Shown here piece after piece: positions 55,312 through 63,607 of a stretch of DNA of 64,000 bases. The notes below the pieces were generated by a model. The model made no database searches. It was not told the origin of the DNA and saw only the letters and a program-made list of their open reading frames with translations. A program made the position numbers and the translations under genes. This stretch comes from Salipaludibacillus agaradhaerens (GTDB lineage: Bacteria; Bacillota; Bacilli; Bacillales; Salisediminibacteriaceae): assembly GCF_002019735.1 (NCBI RefSeq), contig NZ_KV917378.1, forward strand, positions 801,869 to 865,868, in the 5' to 3' direction. How positions within the stretch are numbered: position 1 is the first letter of the stretch; the number at the start of each line of letters is the position of its first letter.

Positions 55312-56175
55312 ATGAATACGATGATTAGTATACTTGGAGCAGGTTCAATGGCAGAAGCCCTTATTTGTGGATGGGTGAAAAGCGGACAGATAGCACCACA
55401 AAATATTTTAGTTACAAACCGATCAAATGATAAGCGTCTTGAAGAACTCTCTACTACTTATGGGGTGAAAACAACCCGTAACATAGAAGAGCTCATAGCA
55501 CACGCACATATACTACTTATTGCTTGTAAACCAAAAGACTGGAAACAAGCGGTAAAACCGTTACAACATCTGTTGACTCAGGATATTCCCCTCGTTTCTG
55601 TCATGGCCGGTATTACAACTGAAGCGTTAGAAGACTTCTTCCCAAATTTAAATGCGCCCGTCATTCGCACTATACCAAATACCTCTGCTGTCGTAAATGC
55701 TTCGATGACACCAATAGCACTGGGAAAGTGGGTTAATCAAGACCATCTATCTAGAGTGAAAGACACATTTAAGTTAGTTGGGGAAACAGCAGAGGTTCCT
55801 GAAGACACGATGGATGCTCTCACAGCTTTAACCGGAACTGGTCCAGCCTATATTTATTATTTAATGGAAGCGATGGAATTGGCAGCTGTAAAAATTGGCG
55901 TTGATCAGAATCTTGCGAGACATCTCGTCTCTCAAACGTTGCTTGGAGCGGGCTTGCGTGTGCAGGCAAACGACTCTTCTCCATCCATTTTATACCAACA
56001 AATTATGAGTCCGGGAGGTACAACTGAAGCCGGATTCAATGTATTAAGAGAGCAAAAAATGCAAGAGATCATTATTTCCTGCATAGAAAAAGCAGCTGAA
56101 CGCTCAAAAGAGTTGGGATCACTAACAAATGAGCGTACAATCGCCTCTAACAATGTAAAAAATGACGTAAAGTAG
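55312..56175 (+). CDS. proC: pyrroline-5-carboxylate reductase
   Basis: ProC reduces pyrroline-5-carboxylate to proline, a common compatible solute in salt-tolerant bacilli. The 287-residue protein has the Rossmann motif ILGAGSMAEAL, GTGPAYIYYLMEA and the signature MSPGGTTEAG. It is longer than the usual 265-275 residues by a short charged tail. A terminator follows. Confidence 0.95.
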   Translation: MNTMISILGAGSMAEALICGWVKSGQIAPQNILVTNRSNDKRLEELSTTYGVKTTRNIEELIAHAHILLIACKPKDWKQAVKPLQHLLTQDIPLVSVMAGITTEALEDFFPNLNAPVIRTIPNTSAVVNASMTPIALGKWVNQDHLSRVKDTFKLVGETAEVPEDTMDALTALTGTGPAYIYYLMEAMELAAVKIGVDQNLARHLVSQTLLGAGLRVQANDSSPSILYQQIMSPGGTTEAGFNVLREQKMQEIIISCIEKAAERSKELGSLTNERTIASNNVKNDVK

Positions 56176-56192
56176 CCGTTATAATTGATTAA

Positions 56193-56228
56193 CCCTGGGT
56201 AGCAAAGTAACTACACCCAGGGTATTTT
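56193..56228 (+). terminator. intrinsic terminator of proC
   Basis: CCCTGGGT and ACCCAGGG are perfect 8-bp arms, followed by TATTTTCT. Confidence 0.82.
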
Positions 56229-56317
56229 CTCTCTTTAATCCATATTTACAGTAAGTTATAATTATTATTAGCAGTATACGTCATCTATCATACTGAATTC
56301 TTGCAGGAGGTCTCACA

Positions 56318-57631
56318 ATGAAAAACAGCCAGTACGATGTGGTCATCGTAGGAGGAGGTCTAGCTGGATTAACCTCAGCCGCATATTTAGCTTACCACGG
56401 CAAAAAAGTCGCGCTATTAGAAAGAGGCAAACTTGGCGGTAGAGCTATGACAATCCAACTTAAAGGCTATCAATTTAATTTTGGAGCTCATGCTATTTAT
56501 GCAAGAGATACCTCTTACCTCACTAAAATTGAACAAGAATTAGACCTTCGTATTCATTGGGAAGACTTCTCTCAATTAAAAGCTAAATATGATATGGGTG
56601 AAGAAGCAACTGTTATTACAAGTAATATCGGTGGTCTCTTACAAACAAAACTTCTCAAAGGCTTTGATAAATTTCGTTTTGCTTATCATATGCTTTTTAC
56701 GACATTAGGATTTGAGAAAGGTGATCCTAACTTATCGATCCAGGAATGGATTGAGTTACGAAAAATAAGTCCAGCAGTGAAAGAAATGATGTTAAATCTC
56801 GCTACAACAAATTTTTTCTCTGGAGATCCGGATAGTATTCCTAGTGATGTTTTCTTTAATTATTATCGACGGCTTTTTAAAACAAATATACCCGTTAGCT
56901 TCATTCAAGGTGGTTGGAAAGTTCTCATTGAAGAGTACAAACGGGTTATTAAAGAAAATAATGGCGTTATTTTTGAAAAAACTAAAATAACCGATGTTGT
57001 TACAGAGCAAGGCCGTATCACAGAAGTACAAACGAAAAAACATGCTTTTTCAGGCGAACAATTTATTTTTGCTATTCCTCCGGAAGAACTACAAAAGTTG
57101 CTAAATGACACAGTCATTAAACCTGAATTAGAAAGGTATACAGATTATGAACCGACTTATGTCATGTTTTATGATGTAGGTTTGAAAAAGAGAATTGAAT
57201 CAGACTATACGTATATTTTTGATAAAAACAGACAAATTTTTGTGACTGATATTTCTTACTATGATATGGAGGCTGCACCAGAAGGTGGACAATTATTACA
57301 GGCAGTTGGCTATTTAAAGCAAAGTGATATTAATGATCCAACAGCACATGATGCCATGGTTGAGAAAATGGAGCGATTCTATGACAAGCATTTCCCCGGA
57401 TGGCGAAAAACGTTAGCTATTCCTAGAGCTTCTAAAAAACCTGTTTTACAAGCTATACGTTGGACGATGAATCAGCGAGGACTACCGTTGCATTTTGAAG
57501 CACTACCTAACGTCTTTTTCGCTGGTGATTGGTGTCAAGGTTATGGTCAGCTATCTGAAGTTTCTTTCTCAAGTGCCTATCTCGTCAGTAAAAGCATTCT
57601 AAACCAACACAGTGCTATAAATAATTCCTGA
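56318..57631 (+). CDS. FAD-dependent oxidoreductase, phytoene desaturase-like
   Basis: The 437-residue protein starts with the FAD motif VVIVGGGLAGLTSAAYLA and the ERGKLGGRA extension, and ends with VFFAGDWCQGYGQLS and SAYLVSK. It belongs to the amine oxidase/phytoene desaturase superfamily but is more diverged from CrtI than the gene at 48 kb. The substrate is unknown. The ATG has GGAGGTC upstream. Confidence 0.83.
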   Translation: MKNSQYDVVIVGGGLAGLTSAAYLAYHGKKVALLERGKLGGRAMTIQLKGYQFNFGAHAIYARDTSYLTKIEQELDLRIHWEDFSQLKAKYDMGEEATVITSNIGGLLQTKLLKGFDKFRFAYHMLFTTLGFEKGDPNLSIQEWIELRKISPAVKEMMLNLATTNFFSGDPDSIPSDVFFNYYRRLFKTNIPVSFIQGGWKVLIEEYKRVIKENNGVIFEKTKITDVVTEQGRITEVQTKKHAFSGEQFIFAIPPEELQKLLNDTVIKPELERYTDYEPTYVMFYDVGLKKRIESDYTYIFDKNRQIFVTDISYYDMEAAPEGGQLLQAVGYLKQSDINDPTAHDAMVEKMERFYDKHFPGWRKTLAIPRASKKPVLQAIRWTMNQRGLPLHFEALPNVFFAGDWCQGYGQLSEVSFSSAYLVSKSILNQHSAINNS

Positions 57632-57634
57632 ATT

Positions 57635-57666
57635 CAACCTCCAATGGTAATTCATTGGAGGTTTCC
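57635..57666 (+). terminator. intrinsic terminator of the FAD oxidoreductase gene
   Basis: AACCTCCAATG and CATTGGAGGTT are perfect 11-bp arms, followed by TCCTTAT. T-run is short. Confidence 0.7.
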
Positions 57667-57744
57667 TTATGTCATGAATTTTTGTAGAATAATAGAATAC
57701 TAAAACACGTTATCTCAATTGATTGATAGATGGAGGAATATACA

Positions 57745-58560
57745 ATGAATCATCAAATTACCGATTCTAAATGGAAAATAAAACTCAATCACGTTGTTTC
57801 CCATCCATTTTTTAATGGTACAGTCATAACGCTCATTCTTATAAATGCAGTTGTTGTAGGATTAGAAACTTATCCTCATCTTTATTCAGAATATCGAACT
57901 GAATTCTGGATAGCGGACAGACTTTTACTTTGGATTTTTACCGTCGAAATTTTCCTTCGTCTACTAGCAGCTCCTCATCCGAAAACATTCTTTAAAAATA
58001 GTTGGAATTGGTTTGATTTTATTATTGTTAGTGCTGGCCATATTTTTGCTGGTGCTCACTTCGTTACTGTTTTAAGAATTCTACGTGTACTTCGTGTATT
58101 TAGAGCAATCTCTGTCATCCCATCGTTACGACGCCTAGTAGACGCACTCTTAATGACCATTCCTGCTTTAGGGAATATTATGCTTCTTATGAGCATCATC
58201 TTTTATATTTTTGCTGTTATCGGAACAATGCTGTTTCAAGAGACAGCACCTGAGTATTTCGGAAGCTTGCAACTTTCCCTTCTCACCCTCTTTCAAGTCG
58301 TCACGCTAGAATCATGGGCTAGTGAGGTCATGCGTCCAATTTTTGCTGAACTACCTTGGGCTTGGGTTTACTTTGTAGCTTTTGTACTTGTTGGGACCTT
58401 TGTTATTTTTAATTTATTCATCGGCGTTATTGTCAACAATGTTGAAAAAGTAGAAATTGCTGAACAGGAAGTGGAAGAAACTTCCGAAGAATTGAAAGAA
58501 CTACGTAAAGATGTAAAAGAATTGAAATCACTCATTAAAAAGCAACTTACTGATAGCTAA
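57745..58560 (+). CDS. voltage-gated sodium channel, NaChBac/NaVBP family
   Basis: The 271-residue protein has six membrane helices. S4 (about 108-129) has arginines every third residue (RILRVLRVFR). The pore-loop selectivity filter is TLESWAS (187-193), identical to that of NaChBac. The C-terminus is a charged coiled coil (about 232-271) that assembles the tetramer. In alkaliphilic Bacillus such channels readmit Na+ for pH homeostasis and motility. The ATG at 57745 has TGGAGGA upstream; an ATG at 57730 lies before that site. Confidence 0.95.
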   Translation: MNHQITDSKWKIKLNHVVSHPFFNGTVITLILINAVVVGLETYPHLYSEYRTEFWIADRLLLWIFTVEIFLRLLAAPHPKTFFKNSWNWFDFIIVSAGHIFAGAHFVTVLRILRVLRVFRAISVIPSLRRLVDALLMTIPALGNIMLLMSIIFYIFAVIGTMLFQETAPEYFGSLQLSLLTLFQVVTLESWASEVMRPIFAELPWAWVYFVAFVLVGTFVIFNLFIGVIVNNVEKVEIAEQEVEETSEELKELRKDVKELKSLIKKQLTDS

Positions 58561-58779
58561 TAGAATCGCTATCTATGTAAGAAAATCTAACAATTTTGCC
58601 ACTACCTTTACTCATCCATGATATAGTATAAGAAAATCACGGGAGTTACCGTATAAACAACTGTTAACTTCACCATGTATTTAAACACATCTCATCATTC
58701 AAATGAGACATGGTTACCTAATCTATAACTAATAAGTTAACAAAACAACGAACTTTCATGGAGAAGGAAGGGGATTCCT

Positions 58780-59079
58780 TTGGCATTCAGTTACAAGGAT
58801 AAGAAAGTAATTAGCATTGGTATAACTAGTGAACTAACAGGGTTGTCCGAACGTCAAATACGTTATTATGAAGAACGAAAACTGGTATTCCCAGAGCGGA
58901 GTAAAGGCGGCACACGAAAGTATTCGTTTGCAGATGTAGAGAGGCTTGTCGAGATTGCAAACAAAATGGAAGATGGTATGCAGACATTTGAAATTCGTAA
59001 AGAAGAAATGAAAAAGGCTGATGTTAGAGATAAAATGCTTCGTGGTCAATTAAATGCTGCCTTTAAAATTAGGAAATAA
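58780..59079 (+). CDS. tnrA: TnrA, MerR-family nitrogen regulator
   Basis: TnrA regulates nitrogen genes in Bacillus under nitrogen limitation. The 99-residue protein has [11 protein letters not shown] and the MerR helix-turn-helix [17 protein letters not shown], as in TnrA. The C-terminal [10 protein letters not shown] matches the tail that in B. subtilis TnrA binds glutamine synthetase and GlnK; the linker before it is about 10 residues shorter. The start is TTG, with GGAAGGGG upstream. Confidence 0.92.
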   Translation: MAFSYKDKKVISIGITSELTGLSERQIRYYEERKLVFPERSKGGTRKYSFADVERLVEIANKMEDGMQTFEIRKEEMKKADVRDKMLRGQLNAAFKIRK

Positions 59080-59092
59080 ACTGTGAGTATCT

Positions 59093-59118
59093 ACCGTCAG
59101 TGAAAACTGACGGTTTTG
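59093..59118 (+). terminator. intrinsic terminator of tnrA
   Basis: ACCGTCAGT and ACTGACGGT are perfect 9-bp arms around a GAAA tetraloop, followed by TTTGTC. Confidence 0.88.
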
Positions 59119-59179
59119 TCATGTTCTTAGTCAAAAAGTGCATACTAATGTTATAAAACAGTATTAAAGGAGTATGCCT

Positions 59180-59992
59180 ATGTTCGCCTTACGTGTTACA
59201 TTCCTATTTTTTGTTAGCAGCCTCATTGTCATAAGTAGTGGTCACAATCTAAATGTCTCAGCAGCCTCTACAGAAGCAAAAGCTGCCATTATAATTGATG
59301 ATTTTGGTGGGATTGGTAAAGGATCAAACGAATTTCTAACGCATAATATTCCGGTCACTGTTGCTGTCATGCCTTTTTTAGAAAATTCTCGCCTAGTGGC
59401 TGAAAAGGCTCATGAAGCTGGGTTTGAGGTAATGATTCATATGCCAATGGAACCAAAACAAGGAAAAAAATCATGGCTTGGTCCAAATCCTATTCTAGAT
59501 AGCTTAACCGATGAAGAAATTAGATCACGGGTTCGAGAAGCAATCGATGACGTTCCATACGCTAGTGGTATTAACCAACATATGGGGTCAAAAATTGTGG
59601 AGAACGAACAAATAATGACGATCATTTTAGAAGTAGCAAAAGAGCATAACCTCTATGTCATAGATAGTGGGACAAACCCCAACTCATGCATTCCTAAGTT
59701 ATGTGAGCAAACAAATATGTTATACGGTGAAAGGGACCTTTTTCTTGATAACACTCAGTCTTCTCGACACCACACTTACAAAATGGCTATAAAATTAGCT
59801 GAACTCGCGGAACAAAATGGCCAAGCTATCGGTATTGGACACGTTGGTATTAAAGGGCTGGATACATTTCACGCTTTACAAGAAGCAAAGTCATATTTTG
59901 CTGAAAAGAATGTTGACATCGTTCCAGTATCTCATTTACTAAAATCACCGATTGATAAGGATCCTTGGCACTTCTGGGAAGAAGGTTTATAA
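59180..59992 (+). CDS. divergent polysaccharide deacetylase family protein
   Basis: The 270-residue protein has a signal peptide (about 1-29) and a DUF610/YibQ-like deacetylase fold: IIIDDFGG with the metal-binding aspartates, MIHMPMEP, GINQHMGSK, VIDSGT and IGIGHVG. It is exported and probably acts on a cell-envelope polysaccharide. The ATG at 59180 was chosen over 59174 for spacing from AAAGGAG. Confidence 0.9.
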   Translation: MFALRVTFLFFVSSLIVISSGHNLNVSAASTEAKAAIIIDDFGGIGKGSNEFLTHNIPVTVAVMPFLENSRLVAEKAHEAGFEVMIHMPMEPKQGKKSWLGPNPILDSLTDEEIRSRVREAIDDVPYASGINQHMGSKIVENEQIMTIILEVAKEHNLYVIDSGTNPNSCIPKLCEQTNMLYGERDLFLDNTQSSRHHTYKMAIKLAELAEQNGQAIGIGHVGIKGLDTFHALQEAKSYFAEKNVDIVPVSHLLKSPIDKDPWHFWEEGL

Positions 59993-60011
59993 TTTGTTAT
60001 CAATTAAACGT

Positions 60012-60257
60012 CTACCTAACACTACGATCAAATGGAATGATCTCTGCTGGTTGATTGTAAAGGTAGACAGTTCGGCACTGATAGCCGCGCTTTTTCCAAT
60101 AGTTAAACGTCTTTGCTGTGATCGGTCTCTTCTTCCCCCAATATAAAGAATCTGTATTTTCCCAGCTGTCATTCGTGATGATTTCTTGTTTGAAATAATA
60201 CTTATTGCCTGATAAGTAGACTTCACAGAAATATCGGACAGTATTTTTTGAATGCAA
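60012..60257 (-). CDS. small hypothetical protein rich in aromatic residues
   Basis: I do not recognise this 81-residue frame, but codon choice looks coding and the protein is plausible: aromatic-rich (SGNKYYF, LYWGKKR, YWKKRGY) with no membrane segment. The likely start is TTG at 60257, six bases after AAGGGG; a GTG at 60266 touches that site. It is convergent with the deacetylase gene, 19 bp apart. Two other frames in the same place are shadows. Confidence 0.6.
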   Translation of the reverse strand: MHSKNTVRYFCEVYLSGNKYYFKQEIITNDSWENTDSLYWGKKRPITAKTFNYWKKRGYQCRTVYLYNQPAEIIPFDRSVR

Positions 60258-60479
60258 ATCGCTCACCCCTTATTACTTATTTTGTGATAAAACACCCCCA
60301 TTTAAACGCCCCCTTTCCTTAAACGAGCTGTTCGAAAATGATTCTCTATGATACCCTTTCAAGTTGACATTTGTTCTACGTCTCGCTAACATTAAAGGTG
60401 TCAGCATGCTCTGTTTAAAAAGGTTACTTTTGTGGTATAACATTAAAGGTCAAATCTAATATAGAAAGTGTGCATAAGT

Positions 60480-60935
60480 ATGCAAAATTTAGAAGAGAAT
60501 GATGTGCTAAATTACGCTATAACATCGTTTCTAATATCCGCTGAGCAAGTAGCACATACGCAGCCTGAAAATAGTTTAGAACATGCGCTTTTAGTTTTAG
60601 TCAAATCAGGTTATACAGCTGTGCCTGTTTTAGATGACTCATTTAAGCTTAAGGGGATTATTAGCAAAGCCCAAATTTTAGACTCCATTTTAGGGATTGA
60701 GCGTATTGAACCAGAGAAACTTAATAATTGGAAAGTAGAAGAAATAATGACGCAGGATATTGCTTGTGTTCAGCGTGATGATCCTTTTGAAAAAGTAATG
60801 TCGCTATCAATTAATCATCCATTTATTTGTGTAGAGGATTCTACTGGTGCCTTTTCTGGTATTATTCCACGTAGCAAAATATTGGCTTTTCTTAATGGTT
60901 ATTTCCATGAACAGCGTAAACAGGATCGTTCTTAA
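60480..60935 (+). CDS. CBS-domain protein CbpB/DarB (c-di-AMP binding)
   Basis: The 151-residue protein is two CBS domains (about 18-75 and 88-145). The segments NSLEHALLVLVKSGYTAVPVLD and GIERIEPEKL closely resemble B. subtilis DarB (YkuL), which when free of c-di-AMP activates the (p)ppGpp synthetase Rel and pyruvate carboxylase. The ATG at 60480 is preferred; a GTG at 60468 is also in frame and the ribosome-binding site is weak for both. Confidence 0.88.
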   Translation: MQNLEENDVLNYAITSFLISAEQVAHTQPENSLEHALLVLVKSGYTAVPVLDDSFKLKGIISKAQILDSILGIERIEPEKLNNWKVEEIMTQDIACVQRDDPFEKVMSLSINHPFICVEDSTGAFSGIIPRSKILAFLNGYFHEQRKQDRS

Positions 60936-60947
60936 TTAACGCCATTT

Positions 60948-60971
60948 AACCGGGATAATTCCCGGTTTTAA
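60948..60971 (+). terminator. intrinsic terminator after the cbpB-like gene
   Basis: AACCGGGA and TCCCGGTT pair around ATAT-like bases, followed by TTAAAAATT. Confidence 0.72.
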
Positions 60972-61092
60972 AAATTATTTTTCAACCTCTTATCTCGCTA
61001 GCACTGTTAATGAAATTCCTTCCATCAACATAAACTTCTCTATATGAATTACTCATCATATATACATATCAACTAAGAAGACGTCAAAACAA

Positions 61093-61218
61093 ACCATCAA
61101 TCAATGAGAGTTTTCCTTCTTCCTCCACTAATTGGTAGTGGCGTGAATCAGCGTATTATCCGACCCTTAAATAGATTTACCTCTCCTTTCTATTTCAGGT
61201 AGTTATCTGTGATAAATT
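61093..61218. repeat. dispersed repeat family A, copy 4
   Basis: CATCAATCAATGAGAGTTTT, CCTTCTTCCTCCACTAATTG, CGACCCTTAAATAGATTTAC, CTCTCCTTTCTATTTCAGG and TTATCTGTGATAAA match copies 1 and 2 block by block. The GGACACTT piece is missing. It occupies most of the 408-bp gap before namA. Confidence 0.72.
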
Positions 61219-61343
61219 TAAACCGTCTCATTTTCTTTTCTCACCTGTTAGATTGAATGGCCTCCCTAATTGGTGCGTCTTTTCTGACAAACGCTTCCAT
61301 TTATGATACATTAACCTTAATTACTAAATAAGGAGTGATTGTT

Positions 61344-62363
61344 ATGACGTCAAGCACAGCATTATTTTCCCCTTTGACCATTAAAGACGTTACATTTAAA
61401 AACAGAATTACCATGTCTCCAATGTGCATGTATTCATCGACTAACAAAGACGGTAAAGTTGCTCCATGGCATTACACTCATTACATAAGCAGAGCAGTAG
61501 GCCAAGTGGGGCTAATTATGGTTGAAGCTACTGCTGTCCAAATGGAAGGACGTATCTCACCATATGATTTAGGCATATGGGACGATCAACACATTCCTAA
61601 TTTAAAAAAACTTGTGGATAGTATGAAAGAACATGGTGCTAAAACAGCTATTCAGTTGGCCCATGCTGGGAGAAAGGCTGAATTGAATAGTTCTATCTAT
61701 GCCCCATCACCACTTGCTTTTGAAAATATGAAACAACCGTTAGAGATGTCAGAAGCAGATATTGCGGACACTATCACCGCTTTTAAAGAAGGCGCAAGAC
61801 GAGCTAAAGAAGCCGGCTTTGATGTGATTGAAATTCATGGTGCACATGGATATTTAATCAATCAATTTCTTTCTCCACTCACTAATAAAAGGAAAGATGA
61901 TTTCGGTGGTGACCGCGAAAAACGTTTCACTTTCTTAGATAAGGTCATTAAAGCCGTCAAAACAGCCTGGAATGGCCCATTATTTGTTCGACTGTCAGTG
62001 GATGAATACGCTGAAGGCGGCAATACGATGGATGACTTTATTTATTATGCTAAAAAAATGAAAACATTAGGCATAGACCTTATCGATTGCAGTACAGGTG
62101 GGGTTATTCATACACCGGTACACACTTATCCAGGCTACCAAATTGTGCATGCGGAAACGATCAAACATAGTGCCGACATCGCGACTGGTGCAGTGGGGAT
62201 GATCTCAAGTGCTTTTCAAGCAGAGGAAATTTTACAAAATAACAGAGCAGATTTAATTTTTATTGGGAGAGCTTTATTAAAAGATCCCTATTGGCCACGC
62301 ACTGCAGCTGTCGAGTTAAATGAAAAGCTAGATCCACCAGTGCCGTATTATCATGGCTGGTAA
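61344..62363 (+). CDS. namA: NADPH dehydrogenase NamA, old yellow enzyme family
   Basis: NamA (YqjM) is an FMN enzyme that reduces activated C=C bonds and nitro compounds and is linked to stress responses. The 339-residue protein has MSPMCMYSS (the flavin-tuning Cys), QLAHAGRKAE and HGAHGYLINQFLSP. The ATG at 61344 has AAGGAG nine bases upstream. Its stop abuts the stop of the SRPBCC gene on the other strand. Confidence 0.95.
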   Translation: MTSSTALFSPLTIKDVTFKNRITMSPMCMYSSTNKDGKVAPWHYTHYISRAVGQVGLIMVEATAVQMEGRISPYDLGIWDDQHIPNLKKLVDSMKEHGAKTAIQLAHAGRKAELNSSIYAPSPLAFENMKQPLEMSEADIADTITAFKEGARRAKEAGFDVIEIHGAHGYLINQFLSPLTNKRKDDFGGDREKRFTFLDKVIKAVKTAWNGPLFVRLSVDEYAEGGNTMDDFIYYAKKMKTLGIDLIDCSTGGVIHTPVHTYPGYQIVHAETIKHSADIATGAVGMISSAFQAEEILQNNRADLIFIGRALLKDPYWPRTAAVELNEKLDPPVPYYHGW

Positions 62364-62795
62364 CTAATTGAAGTAATGATGCAAATACTTTTCTCTATTA
62401 GAGAACATCATCGTTAACCCAATCGTCATAATACGTGACGGAAGGAAAGAGCTTACCGATATACGGTCAATCATCTGTGTTTGATTATGTGATAATGCTT
62501 TAAAAGTATGAACGTGCTGCCATGATCTAATGGGCCAAGGCAGCTTTTCTCCTTCATCAATAAAGTACACCCCATCGACTGTTTCACTAATTGTCCCTTT
62601 CCAATAAAAATTTAACAGAAGAAAATTCAGACGTAAATGCACTTTCGCTCCTTCATAAACGTTAGAGTCCCCTAAAACAGCTATTTTAGGTACACGCGTC
62701 ATCTGTGCCAAATTTTCAGTGGACTGGAAAAATCGCCACACCTCTGTTAATGACTCATCAATAATCGTCTCATAATAAAATGTCAAATTAAACAT
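62364..62795 (-). CDS. SRPBCC-fold protein
   Basis: The 143-residue protein looks like a START/Bet v1-like (SRPBCC) ligand-binding domain: FYYETIIDESLTEVWRFFQS at the start and a C-terminal long helix. Such proteins bind hydrophobic ligands. The function is unknown. The start ATG is preceded by AGGAGG. It is convergent with namA with zero spacing. Confidence 0.75.
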   Translation of the reverse strand: MFNLTFYYETIIDESLTEVWRFFQSTENLAQMTRVPKIAVLGDSNVYEGAKVHLRLNFLLLNFYWKGTISETVDGVYFIDEGEKLPWPIRSWQHVHTFKALSHNQTQMIDRISVSSFLPSRIMTIGLTMMFSNREKYLHHYFN

Positions 62796-62990
62796 TTAGT
62801 TCCTCCTAAAATGAATAGTGTTGTTATGGTTAACTCTTTCTTGTCACACGACGTATTAAAGTCTTTTTAATGTTGAAACATCATACTACTCTAAATACAC
62901 AAGACAGTACTTCATGAAACAAATAATATTTTGTAACGGAGTTAATAAATAAAAACGTTTCACAGCAATTATTTTGCCGCAAAACGTTAT

Positions 62991-63434
62991 TTACGCATAT
63001 ATATTCACTAGCAAGCCTTTAATTTCACCAACCATATTAAGAATATCTAAGCTCTTTTTTTGCTCATTAAGCACAGCATCAGTTAAATCCAAGAGCTTCC
63101 TGTCAACTTCTCGGACTATCTTATATACTTTCGTACGACCTCTTCGATTGAACCCTTTTCGTTCTTCAAGACTTAAGCCTAATTTTACGGCATCATCCAT
63201 AAATTCTTTTACAAGTTGCTTATATTTTCTTAACTCTTCAACAGTTCGTGATTCAGATAGTATTTTTCCTTGATCGTCAATTTTTTGCATCAATTGGCCT
63301 AAACGCTCATATTCAGCGCTATGACGTCCACGTTGCATGATCTCTTGAAAAGAGACTTTTGCTTCTGTTCCATTCGTACTGCTCTTAGATACTGGCTTAT
63401 TTAAACTTGTCCGACCGAGTTTTTGTACATCCAT
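62991..63434 (-). CDS. YaaR family protein (DUF327)
   Basis: The 147-residue protein has a basic N-terminus (MDVQKLGR), a helical central region and FNRRGRTKVYKIVREVDRKLLDLTD, as in DUF327/YaaR proteins. Function is unknown. The ATG at 63434 has AAAGGAAG upstream; the frame extends 11 codons further but with a worse site. It lies downstream of a flagellin gene on the same strand, suggestive of a flagellum-linked role. Confidence 0.82.
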   Translation of the reverse strand: MDVQKLGRTSLNKPVSKSSTNGTEAKVSFQEIMQRGRHSAEYERLGQLMQKIDDQGKILSESRTVEELRKYKQLVKEFMDDAVKLGLSLEERKGFNRRGRTKVYKIVREVDRKLLDLTDAVLNEQKKSLDILNMVGEIKGLLVNIYA

Positions 63435-63563
63435 TTCATTACTTCCTTTCTCCACATCTTCCCCCAATTATAAAGAAGAAGTGCTTAACATGAAAGAGTG
63501 CTACGTAAAATACGTGTAATAGTCACGATCCAACCTTTTTCTTGTATCATCCTTTTTAATAAA

Positions 63564-63600
63564 ACAAAATAAAACGTAAGACTGATCAACAGCCTTACGC
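63564..63600 (-). terminator. intrinsic terminator of the flagellin gene
   Basis: CGTAAG and CTTACG arms with inner ACTG/CAGC-type pairing form a hairpin followed on the minus strand by TTTTATTTTG. It lies about 8 bp after the flagellin stop. Confidence 0.8.
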
Positions 63601-63607
63601 CACAAAT

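Noticed and set aside
58561-58779. Possible TnrA box (TGTNA-N7-TNACA) upstream of tnrA
   Set aside because: Only half-sites were seen; no full match at the required spacing.
60012-60226. Alternative frames over the small aromatic-rich gene
   Set aside because: They lack a start signal and have less coding-like composition than the frame I annotated.
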